The notes beneath the pieces were generated by a model. That model saw only the letters and a program-made list of their open reading frames with translations. It was not told where the DNA came from and did not search any database. From positions 1-64,000 of the forward strand of contig CAKMXJ010000015.1 in NCBI GenBank assembly GCA_928724745.1: a stretch of 64,000 nucleotides of DNA, written 5' to 3'. Within the stretch, counting starts at the first letter, position 1, and each line of letters starts with the position of its first letter. This DNA is from Anthracocystis setariae. Its lineage: Eukaryota; Basidiomycota; Ustilaginomycetes; Ustilaginales; Ustilaginaceae. A program made the position numbers and the translations under genes. Positions 29,932-42,250 of the stretch are shown here, one piece after another.

Positions 29932-32022
29932 GGTGAAGACAGGCGCCCGAGTGGGATCGCTAGAAAGGACAGCGGGATGGGGAGGGGGAAGGGAAGGAAA
30001 GACCAAGAGGAGCTGAAGGAGTGAAACGAAGGTGAGGAGGAGGGTGAGGTTGAGGAGCGGAAAGGAAAGGAAGGATGTCCATCTAAAAAACCCTTTCCTA
30101 TTTAATAGTTTCTCGACTTGTCCGTATGATCGGTACGGTGAAGACATCAAGGGCCAAGGGCAAGTACTTGTCGCTGAAAGCAAAGTCTAGGGGAGGAACG
30201 TTTGCGTTCTGGAGACTTGTTCCACATCCACCTCTCGGCAGTTGTGCATCGAAGAACCGGTGAATGGCTGACCTCGCTGATACTCATATCAAGCCTTCAT
30301 TACAAATCACTGCGAGAGGTCCGATCATAGTTTTTGAGGCCCAAACTCGATCACGAATCAAGATAAGGTAGGCTTACGGCTCGCCCTGGACGGTTTAAAG
30401 CGGGATGAACATGGCATTAGGGCTACCATAGATCTCGCAAACCGCTTGGATTCTCGACTTGGTGAGACTAGACCAGGGCTCAGTCGGGAAGAAGTTTGAG
30501 CACTTGATTTCATCGTGCAAGCGACATACGCATAGCGAGGGACCAATGGCGATCTATGATGACCAATGCAGGGCGGCGTTGGGCGGACAGATTGCAGGAC
30601 AGCAGCAAACAAACAAACCAAAAAAAAAACTCCAAACTAGTTTGGGCTTGTTGCATATCGAGCTCATTGTTCTTGCTATGAGGGCACAATGATTGTGCAC
30701 GACGAATGACAACAGCTGTCTATCATTTCAATGCCGAGCTTTGACCCTTTGAGGCTGTGGTCGTTATCAAGGTTCCATTACTTGACAGGCTCAGATCGGT
30801 TGCGCTTTGGGCGTTATGTGTTGACAAATTCAATTTTTGGTACCTTTTTTTTTGCGCCAATTTTCCAGACTAAATTTTCGAAAATTGGTCTATTTTTTTT
30901 GATTGAAGCGGTGGCACCCCCTTTGGAAAGGAAGAAACGACAACGAAAGACAAAGCCAAAATCAGCAACTCTCGGCAGCTTATAGTGCACTTTGGCGATC
31001 CTCGTTCGATGGAAACGGGGGACAGGAAGGAGATTGAACGACATGCCAACCCAAATCTTGGATCGCGATAGTGTCCAAGTTGGCTGACCCGATTCTCTGC
31101 GATTTATTTAATTGTATTTCTTTAAATTCTTTTCCACCGCGAAAATACCGTGCCCACATTTACTAACCCCCCCCCCCCACTTTGGCCGTCGCCATACAGA
31201 ACACAAATCAACTCTTCCATCAAAGCAACCCCCCGACCTCGTGCACAGCGGGAGGCGTGTCCCCAAGTACTGTACAGTAAGGTACGGCTAACTAGGCAGA
31301 AGTGGATGGGAGACGTCTTCGTACTCTTCGGCTTTGGGGACGTTCAAGATCGGCCGAGTTGGAAAAGCTTCGTCGTGCTCCCGATGAGGGTGGGAATGAG
31401 CGATGAAAGTTGCTGTAGGTCCTACTTAGAAGGGGCTTTGTTGAAACTCTTTATACAGTAGTATGAACAACTTGCACGTTTGCCCACTTGATCTGGTGTA
31501 TAGGGTCCACGATGCAGCTTCTCTAACGCAGCGTTTCTGCGGCGCCATGCAACCAGATCCATAAATCATGCAACGGCACTCAATTCTCATACGCCATCTC
31601 CTCGCCACGCATCCTTCGGCGCCACTGCAGACCCGCAACTCGTCCATGGTGATAAAAGCGATAAGCTGTCGCGGCGACGACTCGAATGGCATTTGGGGAG
31701 GCGAGAATGTTCGACCTCGCCGCTCACCTCCTCCACAGAACCAACCTCGTCGACGCCGAGACCTACCCAGACTGTCTAACTCTCGCCAACAACACCCCAT
31801 CAGAGCCAACACTCATCGCAGTACTTGGCCTTAGATGTTCACTCGAGAACGGTTACAAAGTGGGGCTGCACAGCAGGGATGCACCAAAATGGATCACACT
31901 CTGTCTCCCCATCAAACAATCAATCAATCCACCGATAGAAACCAATCTAAGATTTGACAAGCCCAAAGAAACCCAAAACACTTGTACAACGAAACCCAAC
32001 CCAATCCTGCGAGATGCGGGGA
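29932..32022. other. Spacer with no recognised gene
   Basis: 2.1 kb. Small frames only. A plus-strand stretch at 31686-31835 (MAFGEARMFDLAAHLL...) reads somewhat like coding sequence but has no upstream start region or domain that I can support. A C run lies at about 31168-31178. Confidence 0.4.
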
Positions 32023-35000
32023 TCAGATTGGCTCCTCACGAGGCTCGATCAGCACCTCATTGACCGCCACATGCTCTGGCTGCCTCAACGCATACACGAT
32101 CGCACGCGCCACATCCTCGGGCTCCAAGATCTTAGCGCCCGTCGCCTCACCATACCTCTTGATCGCCTCCTGATCGCTACTCATCCCCAACAGATCCGTC
32201 GCGGTGTTCCCCGGCTGCACGCCCGTGACCCGCAACCCGGAACTCGCCGTTTCCACCCGCAAGGCCTGCAGCGTCGCCTCGACAAAGAACTTGGACGCCG
32301 AATAAACGCCCAACCCGGGAAACACTTTGCGCCCAGCATCCGACGAGATCGCCACAATGTGGCCCGTCTTCCTCGGCAACAGTCGCGGTAGACTGGTGGA
32401 GAGGACGTTAAGGAGGCCCTTGCAGTTGACGTCGACGGTCTGGTCCCATTCGTCGGTTTGGACGTTTTCCATGAGCGTGTAGTACATGACGCCTGCGCAC
32501 GAGACGATGATGTCGATAGCGCCCAGCGTGGCGGTGGTGGTTTGCATGAGTGCTTCGACCTGGTTTCGATCGGTGACGTCCGTTTGGTGGATGTGCACTC
32601 GCGCATTGCGCGACGTCTGCATGAGGTCTTTCTTGAGCGTTTCGAGCGCGGCGATTCGACGTGCAGCGAGAGCGACGTGAGCGCCCTCGCGAATGAGCGC
32701 TTTGGCAACAGCTGCACCGATCCCCGAGGATGCGCCCGTGATCACGGCGACCTTGCCACGAAGCGGACGGTTCGGATCAAACGCACCGGCAAGCGCAAGA
32801 CCATTGACCCCGTTGCCCACGGGAGTGTTGACCACCGTGTTCGGCTGACGATGCATCCACCCGCGTGCATACCAGTGACGCGCATACGTCTCGAGCAACT
32901 TGGCATCCACCTTAGGCCGCTTCAAATCGCCCAACGCCCCACGCGTCGCATCATCCTTGAGCGCGATAATGCCGAGCAGGAACTCCTCGGACGGCATCCC
33001 CGATCGCAAGATATCCACCGTCAACCCATGGTCACCCCCCTTGGCCGACCCGCGCTTCTCCTGCCACAGGTTCACCCACGACTTCCAGTCCATCTTCTGC
33101 GTCGGATACCCGATGGTCTCGAGGTGCTGGAACAGCAGTCGGCAGTCGATCGGCTCGCTGTCACCCAGATGGTAGATGCGCTGGTTCTCGTCAAGGTGGT
33201 CGCCGATCGCGATGATCCCGCGCGACACAAAGTCGACCGCGGTCATCTCGATGTGCCAGTTCGGGATCTCGGGCGCCACGCCCAGATGCACCGACTCGAC
33301 AATCAGCGCCGTGATGAGATCGTATGTGTTGGTGGAGCCGGTCTCGGAGTGACCGCTGAGCGTGCCGATGCGGATGACGTTGGCGGGGAGTCCGCGCTTG
33401 GCCGATTCGAGCACGAGCTGTTCGGCAACCCACTTGGTCTGGCAGTAGCCATCCAGCAGCTTCTCTGGCACGTCCTCCAGAGGCATGATGGTCGATTCGG
33501 GCCAACCCGTCTGCGAAGGTGGCAGCACACCGTTGGTGGAGATGTACTGCACCGTAGCGTTGCTGAGGAACGCAAAGCGGAGAACCTCGCGCGTACCCTC
33601 CACGTTGGCATCACGCAAAGCCGCATAGGGATACACAAGGTTGACTTGAGCAGCACAGTGGACGATCACATCGACCTGGTTGACCAGCTGCTCGTACACC
33701 TCGGGGACAAGTCCAAGACGGTTCCGCGACAGATTGGCAGGCAACACATCGATGCGGTCGAGCATCGAGTGGTCCCAGAAGCCGAGATCCAGCATGTTGC
33801 GTCGTAGACGAGCCATAGCCGCCGAACGATCGGTACGGTAGGGAGCGTTGAAGCGGATCAAGCACACGATCCGCGCGTTGGTGTTCTGGAAAAGATCATG
33901 CAGCAAGAATCCGCCGAGGAAACCAGTGGCGCCGGTCAGCAGGATGGTCTTGGCCTCGCTGAGCGGACAAGCTTTGACCTTTTCATCCGAGGCGAGCTTG
34001 AATTCGGGAGCGAGCTCAATGTCGGCGCGCAAAACGGTGGGGAGGTCGGCCTGAACAGCAGCATTGTAGCCATCACGTGCGTTGAGCGTGACACGGACGT
34101 GGTCCTGAAGGGTCGGATTACCGGCCAACTCGGCGAGGGGGACGCTGAAGCCGCCCATGGTCTTGGAGATGCGAGTGGCCAGATCAGCGAGCAGCAGAGA
34201 GTGGCCACCGAGGTCGAAGAAGCTCACCGTCTTGCCAGCCTCGAGGATGATGTTCGGGTTGGTGTTGAGCGAGAGCGCCCACAACTGAGCGATCGATTTG
34301 AGGTTGACTGTCTCATCTGGAGCGGGACTGCGAGCTCGCGAGTTGGTGCCACTGGCAGCCGCGATCGCCGCTTTGGGGTTGGGAAGGTTCTTGAGATCCA
34401 CTTTGCCCGAGACCTCGTGGGTTGGCAGCGAGTGCAGCACCACCCACAGAGTCGGGATCATGTAGTGAGCGAGGTGCGACACGAGCACCTGTCGAGCACC
34501 GGGACTGTGTCCGTTGTCGTCGATCGTCAGAACAGTGCGATTGCCATTGACACCCTCATCCGGCACCACGTAGGCGACCAGCTGACGCTCGAGACCTTCA
34601 CCGTGCGCGACGACCGCGCAATTGCTTACGTCAAAGTTGTCGACGATGGCTTTCTCGACGGTACCAGGGACGATCGAGTATCCACGGATCTTGATCATGC
34701 CACCGACACGGCCAGTGATCTCGAGAAGTCCGGTTTCGGGGATGATGCGAGCCAGATCACCGGTCCTGTACTTGCGTGCGTTGGGCTTTGAAGAGGAAAC
34801 GTCCGGCGTGAAAGCTTTAGCAGTCGTCTCGACGAGGTTGAGGTAGCCTCGAGCAAGCAGCTCGCCTCCGACGTAAAGCTCGCCAGGTTCACCTGGCTGG
34901 ACGGGGGTTTGGTCTTCGTCGAGAATGTATGTGTGAGCAGGGTCCATGGGAGGTCCAACAGGGCAGTAAGGTGTATCTGCGGGCAGGGTTGCCAGCATCT

Positions 35001-35964
35001 CACGAAGGTCGCCGCAGGCAACTTCGTGCGTCTCACTGGCACTGTAGCAGTTGAGCAGGCGAGTGTTGGGCAACGCCTTGATGGCTCTTCGTGCCAGATC
35101 GGTTGTGACGACTTCACCGTTGAGCCAGAGAGATCGTAGATGCGGAAGTTTGGCGCCGAGATTGTGATGACGAGCGAGCACCGCGGCAAGCAGTGTGGGG
35201 GTCATGAGCGTTTCTGTGATCTTTTCGGATGCGAGCAGCTCGACGAGTCTTACTGGGTCGTAGCTGGTATTGTCTGGGATGGCGTAAGTGGTGGCACCAC
35301 GGAGAAGCGGACGAAGCATTTCCCAGACAAAGTAGACGTTGCAAGCTACACGGTCGCGGGGCTGGAGGTCGTTGACAGCGAAACGAAGATCGTATGACTT
35401 GACAGGGGCGCGGTGGGGATTTGCGATACCTTTCGGCTTGCCGGTGGTTCCGGACGAGTAAGAGACGAAAGCAAGACGCTCGAGATCGGAGTCTTCTGGA
35501 AGAGGTGGTAGGGAGGATGAGGATGAGGAGGCGGCTTCGGTTTGGTTGAAGAGACCAGCAGCTTGATCAGGGTGATCAATGAGGATAGCTTGGACCTTCT
35601 TGGGGATGAGCTTGGCGTGCTCGGCTTGAGTGACGACGACAGCTGGGTTGGCATCCTTGATGACTTCGTGCAAGAGACCGAGCGGATAAGCCAGCTCCAA
35701 GACGAGGAAAGCACCGCCAGCACGGAGAGCAGCGAGACAGGCGATCACGTAGTCGGCACCTCGACCCATAAGGATACCGACAAGAGAGTCGCGACCGACG
35801 GCATGGTGGCGACGAAAGTAGAAAGCGAGACTCTCGACCTTGGCATCGAGCTGCGCGTACGTGTAGCTTGCCGAAGGGTCTACGAGCGCAAGAGCGTCGG
35901 GCGTCGCCTTGACCTGCTTAGTGAAGAGCGCATTGAGATCGAGCGTGGTGTCGAGGATCGGCAT
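32023..35964 (-). CDS. NRPS-like A-T-R-SDR reductase (ATRR type)
   Basis: 1313 codons in one exon from the ATG at 35964. An adenylation domain (~10-520) has SYSSGTTGKPKG (~166), SASETHE, YRTGDLARI and GKVDLKNLP. A thiolation domain has FFDLGGHSLL (~585, the Ser carrying phosphopantetheine). A thioester-reductase domain starts TGATGFLGG (~673) with YCQTK (~838). A second reductase, a short-chain dehydrogenase, has TGASSGIG (~1073) and YSASK (~1220). This A-T-R-R layout is that of fungal ATRR, which activates glycine betaine and reduces it by two hydride steps to choline in Aspergillus. The same chemistry on another carboxylic acid is possible; I cannot read the A-domain pocket reliably. There is no condensation domain, so it does not make peptides. 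A longer in-frame start at 36120 is unlikely (Arg-rich lead). Confidence 0.85.
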   Translation of the reverse strand: MPILDTTLDLNALFTKQVKATPDALALVDPSASYTYAQLDAKVESLAFYFRRHHAVGRDSLVGILMGRGADYVIACLAALRAGGAFLVLELAYPLGLLHEVIKDANPAVVVTQAEHAKLIPKKVQAILIDHPDQAAGLFNQTEAASSSSSSLPPLPEDSDLERLAFVSYSSGTTGKPKGIANPHRAPVKSYDLRFAVNDLQPRDRVACNVYFVWEMLRPLLRGATTYAIPDNTSYDPVRLVELLASEKITETLMTPTLLAAVLARHHNLGAKLPHLRSLWLNGEVVTTDLARRAIKALPNTRLLNCYSASETHEVACGDLREMLATLPADTPYCPVGPPMDPAHTYILDEDQTPVQPGEPGELYVGGELLARGYLNLVETTAKAFTPDVSSSKPNARKYRTGDLARIIPETGLLEITGRVGGMIKIRGYSIVPGTVEKAIVDNFDVSNCAVVAHGEGLERQLVAYVVPDEGVNGNRTVLTIDDNGHSPGARQVLVSHLAHYMIPTLWVVLHSLPTHEVSGKVDLKNLPNPKAAIAAASGTNSRARSPAPDETVNLKSIAQLWALSLNTNPNIILEAGKTVSFFDLGGHSLLLADLATRISKTMGGFSVPLAELAGNPTLQDHVRVTLNARDGYNAAVQADLPTVLRADIELAPEFKLASDEKVKACPLSEAKTILLTGATGFLGGFLLHDLFQNTNARIVCLIRFNAPYRTDRSAAMARLRRNMLDLGFWDHSMLDRIDVLPANLSRNRLGLVPEVYEQLVNQVDVIVHCAAQVNLVYPYAALRDANVEGTREVLRFAFLSNATVQYISTNGVLPPSQTGWPESTIMPLEDVPEKLLDGYCQTKWVAEQLVLESAKRGLPANVIRIGTLSGHSETGSTNTYDLITALIVESVHLGVAPEIPNWHIEMTAVDFVSRGIIAIGDHLDENQRIYHLGDSEPIDCRLLFQHLETIGYPTQKMDWKSWVNLWQEKRGSAKGGDHGLTVDILRSGMPSEEFLLGIIALKDDATRGALGDLKRPKVDAKLLETYARHWYARGWMHRQPNTVVNTPVGNGVNGLALAGAFDPNRPLRGKVAVITGASSGIGAAVAKALIREGAHVALAARRIAALETLKKDLMQTSRNARVHIHQTDVTDRNQVEALMQTTTATLGAIDIIVSCAGVMYYTLMENVQTDEWDQTVDVNCKGLLNVLSTSLPRLLPRKTGHIVAISSDAGRKVFPGLGVYSASKFFVEATLQALRVETASSGLRVTGVQPGNTATDLLGMSSDQEAIKRYGEATGAKILEPEDVARAIVYALRQPEHVAVNEVLIEPREEPI

Positions 35965-36565
35965 TGCGGCCAAATCACCGGGTGAGGGTGTGATGTACGG
36001 CAGATGATCAGAGCTCTGACACGATTGACTCGGCAGTTTCGGATGACACCGACGACGACGACGACAACGACAAAGCAGTCGGATCAGCCGATTCGATACG
36101 CGACGTAGTTCCAAAGTCAAAGGGAATGATTGAGAAGATGGACGAGGCCGTGATCGGATGTGCCGGAGGGAAGCGAGGATGATGAAGAGAAAGAAGGATG
36201 GGATCTTTCAAGGGGAATGACAAATAGTTCAATATCTTCTCGCAATAACGCCGACACACTTTTTCGAGGTGGGCGGAGACGGGTGCGTGCGGGCGTGTTG
36301 TATTGTACTGTATTGTACTGCACGGCACGGCACGGCACTCACAATACTATAGTAGTATTGTAACAAGTTCGGAGAAGCATAGGCGTAGGCGTGAAGAGGA
36401 CTTGGCCGGTTACAGTACGAGAAGAAATCCGAAGAATCCATCACCTTGTTCTGTACATTTCAGCACAGCACAGTTGTGAATCTGCAAGCTGCGGATCTGC
36501 AGATGAAGATGAAAGGTGCATCGTTCGTTTAGCATCCTAAAGTCATTCCTCTGCAACTGCTGCTG

Positions 36566-36633
<68 letters not shown>

Positions 36634-37492
36634 GACACACATACACATTTCTTCTTTTTTTTCTTCTTTTTTTTTTTTTTTTTTCCTTTTGGCTTTTTCA
36701 AACTCTTATGATGGCACGACACAGGACGCACGACCCTTCGGAAAGTGCCGCGACTGACTTACCGGTCGTTTTCTTCTTTTTTTTGAGTGTTGCACCTTGC
36801 TGCTCCTTTGCGCGGAAGAACGAAGCATGGAAACGACTCGATAACAGTACAGTGCAGTGCAGTGCAGTATACAATAGTTATAGGTCGCGGAAAGCAACCT
36901 AAAAGTTGGGAAAAGTTGTGACAGTACAGTACTCTAGCGTATGTGCACAACTTTTGGACGTTGCTCACCATCGAGTTCCATGGGAGCTCACTCAGCTTTT
37001 GGCACGCCCACGATTGAGATGTGCAGTGCCAAGATAACAACCGCTCAGTACTGTCTTACTCTGTATTGCGACCTGCAATCACGCCAGCTTCGATCGACAT
37101 GAGGTACAGTAGAGAGAGTGTGTGAGAGAGAGAAAGAGAGAGACAGGGTCCTGCTGGCTTGGGTCGGGATAGGGAGAAAGAGCGGCCGTCTGGAGCGACT
37201 CCCCCGCGCCAGTCTCTCTCTCTCTCGTTTTCCTCACCGTCCCAACTCTGTCAAGTTTTCACGCCATAAAACAGCCTCACTCATCATCTCCACTGGGAAG
37301 TGACCCACCCTTTCTCTGGCGCTTTCTCGAGAGTGAATTTTTTAGCCTTTTCTTCGATTTGTTTGTTGGCTACGCCCTAATATTCCATCGCTACTGCCAA
37401 AAAAAAAAACAGGATTCGGAACTCGGCATTGGTGCCTCCACTCGTTCAGGGTCCATTTCCTCTCATATAAAGTATATACCGAATCAGAGACG
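35965..37492. other. Divergent promoter region with microsatellites
   Basis: 1.5 kb between the NRPS-like gene and the LRR gene. It holds a (TC)27 tract, T-rich sequence (36650-36690) and GTACTGTA-type short repeats (36300-36360). A TATATAAAG-like sequence at 37464-37480 lies just before the LRR gene. Confidence 0.6.
36571..36624. repeat. (TC)27 microsatellite
   Basis: Perfect dinucleotide repeat of about 27 units followed by ACACAC sequence, visible directly. It lies in the spacer between the divergent NRPS-like and LRR genes. Confidence 0.95.
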
Positions 37493-39977
37493 ATGGCCAT
37501 CTTTCCCCCCTCTTCATCCGCCCTCCCCAACGGAGCAGCTGCATATACGATGCCCGCAAAGAAGCTGTCGATCTCACGCATCCGTGCAGAAAGCAGAGTA
37601 CGAAGCGATGATCCGGATCTAGATCTGTCCCGGTCCTTAACCTCGTCCTCCTCCTCCTCTTCCTCCAGACGTACCGGCTCAGGTTCCAGTCGAGCAAGCC
37701 AGAGATATCAGGCTGTCGCAGCATCCTCAAGATTTGGAAGTAACGCAAGTAGTGGCAAGCGACCAAAGCGACCCACTAAACCCAAGGTCAGCCCACGCAT
37801 CCTGCACATCCAACAGGACGACATTGAGGAGACCAGAGTCCAGAACTTGTTTGCACCAGATGCACGCACACAGCGACAGAACGTCTCGTATCGTCCACTG
37901 TCCTTGACCAAACAAGCTCGACGGGATGGGCCTGCATTCCGACTCCCGACGCTGGCAGACATGTGCTGCTCGGTCATAGCCTCATGCTTCGACGCCCTCC
38001 TTCCCTCCCGCGACCAATTCGAGGCCGCTGCCGGTCCCGCCACTTCTGCTGTCAAAAATCCGATCAAAAACTCCCATACTGCGGCTCAGAGCTCCGTTAC
38101 ACGAAAGAGATCGCGAGCAAGAGCCTTCGGTGCAGCCCCCGACTCGGACGAAGACCAGCAAGACTATGTACCCAGTGACGAAGAATCGACGATCCCTTCA
38201 ACGAGAAAGTCTCGATCAGCAAGAACTAGATGGAATGCTGCCGTGTCAGGTACCGCCCCAACTGCAAGCTCTTCAAGTCAGCTACTTGCTGGATGGACCA
38301 CTTCCGAACTCCACTATCTCACTCGCAAGACGTCAGAGCATCTCAAGATGCTTTCGCCTGCCACCTCATTCCTTCTCTTCAAAGCCCTCGTCGAGCAAGC
38401 GCCCCAGTATCTCACAAAGACAGTGGTCAGCAACTATTTTCTCCCACCCATTCTCACATCCTCATCTGCGAGCGCGTCTGCATCAGCCTCTTATGCTGCT
38501 AGATCGCACGTCTGGCTACCAGCTTCCACCCCCTTGCTTTCGCACGACAAGTCGGCAGCTTCGTTCCTCATTGCTCATCTCACCCAGGCGCTCACTTCAG
38601 TTCGCGAGCGTCATCCTTCCAATCTATCGCACGCTATGACGGAACAGATGCCCCTGGCAGCGCTCCCGTCGCGCTTCGCCATGTCGCAGCCTGCCTCCTT
38701 CGCCCTGCGTTCCATCCAACTCCACGGTCTTACACGGTTGCAAGACAGCACCATTGCGCGCTTCTTTGAAGCAGCGGGCACGCCGAAATCCCCGCAAGAT
38801 GCATTGCTCAGGCTCGAGATCATCTCGCTCAAGGGCTGCATTGCAGTTGGCGACCGCACCGTCACCGCCATCTGCCGATCGACCGGCTCGACGCTACTCT
38901 ACCTGAATCTCGACTTTACCGACATCACCGCCGACTCGGTCCACACCATCATGACTCACACCTCGAACTTGCATACACTTAAGCTGGGCTACAATGACAA
39001 CCTGACCGACAAGACGCTTCAGAATGCGTTGCAGGCGCCTTCGAGTGGGCCGATTCCGTTTTCGAGGTTAGTGAATCTCAGGCTGCGTCAATGCAGTCAG
39101 GTGGGAGATGCGGGCGTGGCGGGGTTCCTCAAGTATACGCATCAGACGCTGCAAGTGCTGGATATCTCAGGGACGGGAGTGGGCGGGAGCAACCCTCGCA
39201 ATCCCGATTTCAGCATTCTGTTGATGAGCTTCTTCCCGCTCGGACTGCCTGCGCTCGATCAGCACAGTCGCTCAAGGCTGGCGTTGCGGAAGCTTAACCT
39301 GCTCGAGACTAATCTGGATTACTATGGCCTTATCAAGCTCGTCGATCGCGCACCGCAGATGGACACGCTGCTCGTTCGACAGATGCCCAGTCGGACCACC
39401 CACGATGGCATGATTGATTTGCTCGAAAGACTTACTGCCTCGACGGAGGTGGGGGGTTGGAGGCAGAGGTGTTGTTGGCAGCGACTGCATCTGCGTGTTG
39501 TTGACGTGGGAGATGAGTTCGGCGAGGTTTTCCCACGACTGTTGGCGATGTTCCCGCGATTGTGTGTGGACGGTTTGAAGTCGAGTCAGAGTCAGGTGAG
39601 ATTTTTCAGCGATGTGACCGGGCGGGTTGAGGGGGAGAAGGTGGTGGTGAAGCATCTCAAGCTGCCTGACGCCCGACTCTCGGAGAACGCATGGCAGTTT
39701 CTCTCACAGATCTCGTCCCTCCATACACTGGATGTTTCCAACACCGCTATCCCAGGTGAGTCCCATCGATGATTAATACAATGCTGCGAGAATGGAGACT
39801 GATCAGCGTTTTTTTTTTCCCTTTTCCCGGGGATTGTGGGGGTTAGAGGAGATTGTCAAGTCGACGATCGAGGCGAATCCGTTTTTGGAGTTGACGGATC
39901 TGTCGCATTGCAAGCAGATGCGGATCTCAACTCGGAGGAATGCGTTCGATCTGGTCGAATCCAAGCAGGAGCGATGA
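37493..39977 (+). CDS. Leucine-rich-repeat (RNI/AMN1-like) protein
   Basis: Two exons: 37493-39755 and 39847-39977, with a 91-nt GTGAGT..TAG intron (phase 1). They join ..SNTAIP-EEIVKST.. and end at the TGA at 39975-39977. The N-terminal 250 residues are Ser/Arg-rich and probably disordered. From ~430 on there are cysteine-type leucine-rich repeats (LEIISLKGCIAVGDRTV, LNLDFTDITADSV, LRLRQCSQVGDAGV, LDISGTGVG), as in the RNI superfamily that includes AMN1, RAD7 and F-box LRR proteins. No F-box is evident. A role in ubiquitin ligase substrate binding or DNA repair is possible by family but not shown. The TATA-like element at 37464-37480 is so near the first ATG that the second in-frame ATG (37550) may be the real start. 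Confidence 0.8.
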
Positions 39978-40180
39978 TTCAGTCACGCAGTGCAAATGTC
40001 AAACAGCCGACACAGACAAGCAAAACGGGAGAATGAAGGTGAAATTTCGGATGAACAACAAGTGGCAACCACCTCATGCATCAAGCACAAATGGACACCA
40101 GCATCGCATCATGCAAAAGAAGGGGGAGTGCGAAACAAAAAGGGTGGAAAGAATCGAGGCGAGGGACTAGAACGTGACGG

Positions 40181-42250
40181 TTAGGGCTTGGGGTCCTGCT
40201 TGTCGGAGGATCCCTCTTTAAACTGCAAGGCGTCCTTGCCATACGGCAGCTTCTTGTTCGGCTGGGGTTCGTCGAACTTGAGGGGCTTGGGAACCTCCGT
40301 CTGGGGGCTATCCACTTGTTCATGAGGCCCAGTGTTCCTCAACCCCAAACCTGGGAGGCTGCTGAACTTGGACTCGGCGATCATCTGAGCTTGCTTGGCA
40401 TGCTCCAACGCCACCATCGCCAGGTGCCTATCCGCGGCCAACACTTCGAAACGTTGACGCAAATCAAGCTTCTGCTCCTCGCCCTGCATCCCAGCCGCCT
40501 CGGCTACGGCCTCCAGAGAATCACCATCCTCGGCGAGATGCGCACACAGCTGCATGAACTCGTGCACCTCCTCATCGCTAGGTCGGAGGTACGCTTCGGA
40601 ATCGTACTCGTCATCAAGCTGGTAGGTCGTCGTAGTGGTGGTAGGCTCGCGGGCTTCGCGCTTCGTCTTAGCGTTGACACTCGCACTCGAAGCTGCAGCA
40701 TGTTCGGCATGGAGTACTGGCGCCTGCATCTTGTCGTCGTCGACGGAACGCTTTCCCAGAGTCTCATCGCTTGGGTCATCCGGAACGGAAGCACCTGGGA
40801 TGAGGCCGTCAAACGTGGCGGACACATCCCTCTTCTGCTTCGCCTGCACAACATCACCGTCCAAACCTGAAGCACCACCACCACCAGCAACAGCATCGTC
40901 GCCAGTGACGTACATGTTGGTCCAATCGATCCCGGGTACCGCGAACCAGCCGTTCTCATCCCTGCCGGTGACGCTGTGCATGAACCGAGCTGTCTGGCGT
41001 CGACTGAGATCGCGGCAGCCATGATCGTCGTGCGAATCGCCCGAATGGAAGCAGTAGCCCTGCCTGGTGCACGGAGTCTCGGGCGCGTCGGTACACTTGC
41101 CGACCAGATTCGCTTGGACGGAGAGCATCTGCAGATCGCTCGCGAGCTGCTTCTGCTGAGCCTCTGTCAGCGGCGTGCAGTGGTGCGTGCCGAGGTAGCA
41201 GTAGCCGAACTTGCACGAGGGCGAATCCTGGTCGCAGCCGCCCATGTACTCGGGCGCGGATGCGACGTACTTGTCGAGCAGCTTGTACGTCTCGACCAAG
41301 TATTGCGGCTCGACGATCGAGGCCGAGCCGCCACTGGCCTGGGTGGCAGGATCGTTGAGGTCGGCCTCGGCCTCGGCCGCTTTGCGGATGCGGTCCGCCT
41401 GGATGTGGAAGCGGATGGCGAGATCGATCAGCGCGGATTTGTCGGAGGAGAAGGGGGAGTGGGGTTGGTAGTCGCCGACTTGGACTGCGCGCGGGAGGAG
41501 GGTTTGGAGCAGATCTAGGGAGCGTTTGGCGATCGAATGCGCGCCAGGCGAGGGCGACTCGTGTGCAGGAGAACGGAAATCGAAGGAACCATCGTGCTGC
41601 TGATGCAGCAACGGCACGACATCGGCGTACTCGGATGGGTCCAAGGCGTCGCAGTCACCGTAAGCGTCGCGCTGGAACACATCGCAAAAGCCGAGCTTGT
41701 TGCACCACTGCTTGTTGGCGTCAGTGCTCTTGCATGTGCCGGTGGAGGCGAGCTTGACCATCAGCTCGCCCACGGGCTTGGTCATTTGGGCCTGCTCGGC
41801 GGCAGTGTACGCCACGCAGTGGGGAGTGCCAAGATCGCACGGGCCTGGCGGGCATTGTTGGGATGCGTCAGCAGGGCGACAGTGACCTTGTTGGGTGAAG
41901 AAGGCTTGCATCTGGCTTTGGGTAAAATTGATGATCTGGGAGTGAAAATCGGCCTTGTCATGCGGGTCTACGGCGGATTGAGGTTCGGATTGGAACAAGT
42001 TTCGGCGAGACTCGTGGTCGATATTGTCATCGCCACCGCGATCGACGGGCTTGGGTTGAGTAGGATCTGTAAACGAGCAAGGCAATGGGTTGTCAGTCTC
42101 ACTAGCCGGACAAGCATGCTAAAGAGCGGGTGGGAAGGGGGTTGACGTACCGATAGCAGCAGAGGCGGCGGCGGCGGCGGCGGCGTCGATGAAGCTGGCA
42201 CAGGCGAGCCCGATGGCGAGGAGGATGAAACACTGTTTCAATTTCACCAT
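40181..42250 (-). CDS. Secreted Cys-rich repeat protein, unrecognised
   Basis: Two exons on the minus strand: 42250-42151 and 42066-40181, with an 84-nt GTACGT..CAG intron (phase 1). The first exon encodes a signal peptide (MVKLKQCFILLAIGLACASF) followed by an alanine run. The mature part (~630 residues) has two related cysteine modules, at roughly 41800-41630 and 41240-41010. Each runs as a C..C..GxC.LGTxHC block, a helix-like spacer with LT/YTxAE..Q, then GxC...C...G.C and a final Asp/Gly-Cys pair. The C-terminal third is Lys/Glu-rich, without cysteines, with possible dibasic (KR) cleavage sites. I do not recognise the family. It may be a cell-wall, surface or secreted host-interaction protein, as smuts have many; this is only a guess. 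Confidence 0.72.

Noticed and set aside
31686..32063. 125-codon plus-strand frame downstream of the peroxygenase
   Set aside because: The first half reads like protein, but there is no domain, and it overlaps the end of the NRPS-like gene.
32458..33807. 449-codon plus-strand frame inside the NRPS-like gene
   Set aside because: Complementary shadow of the reductase domain, whose motifs on the minus strand are clear.
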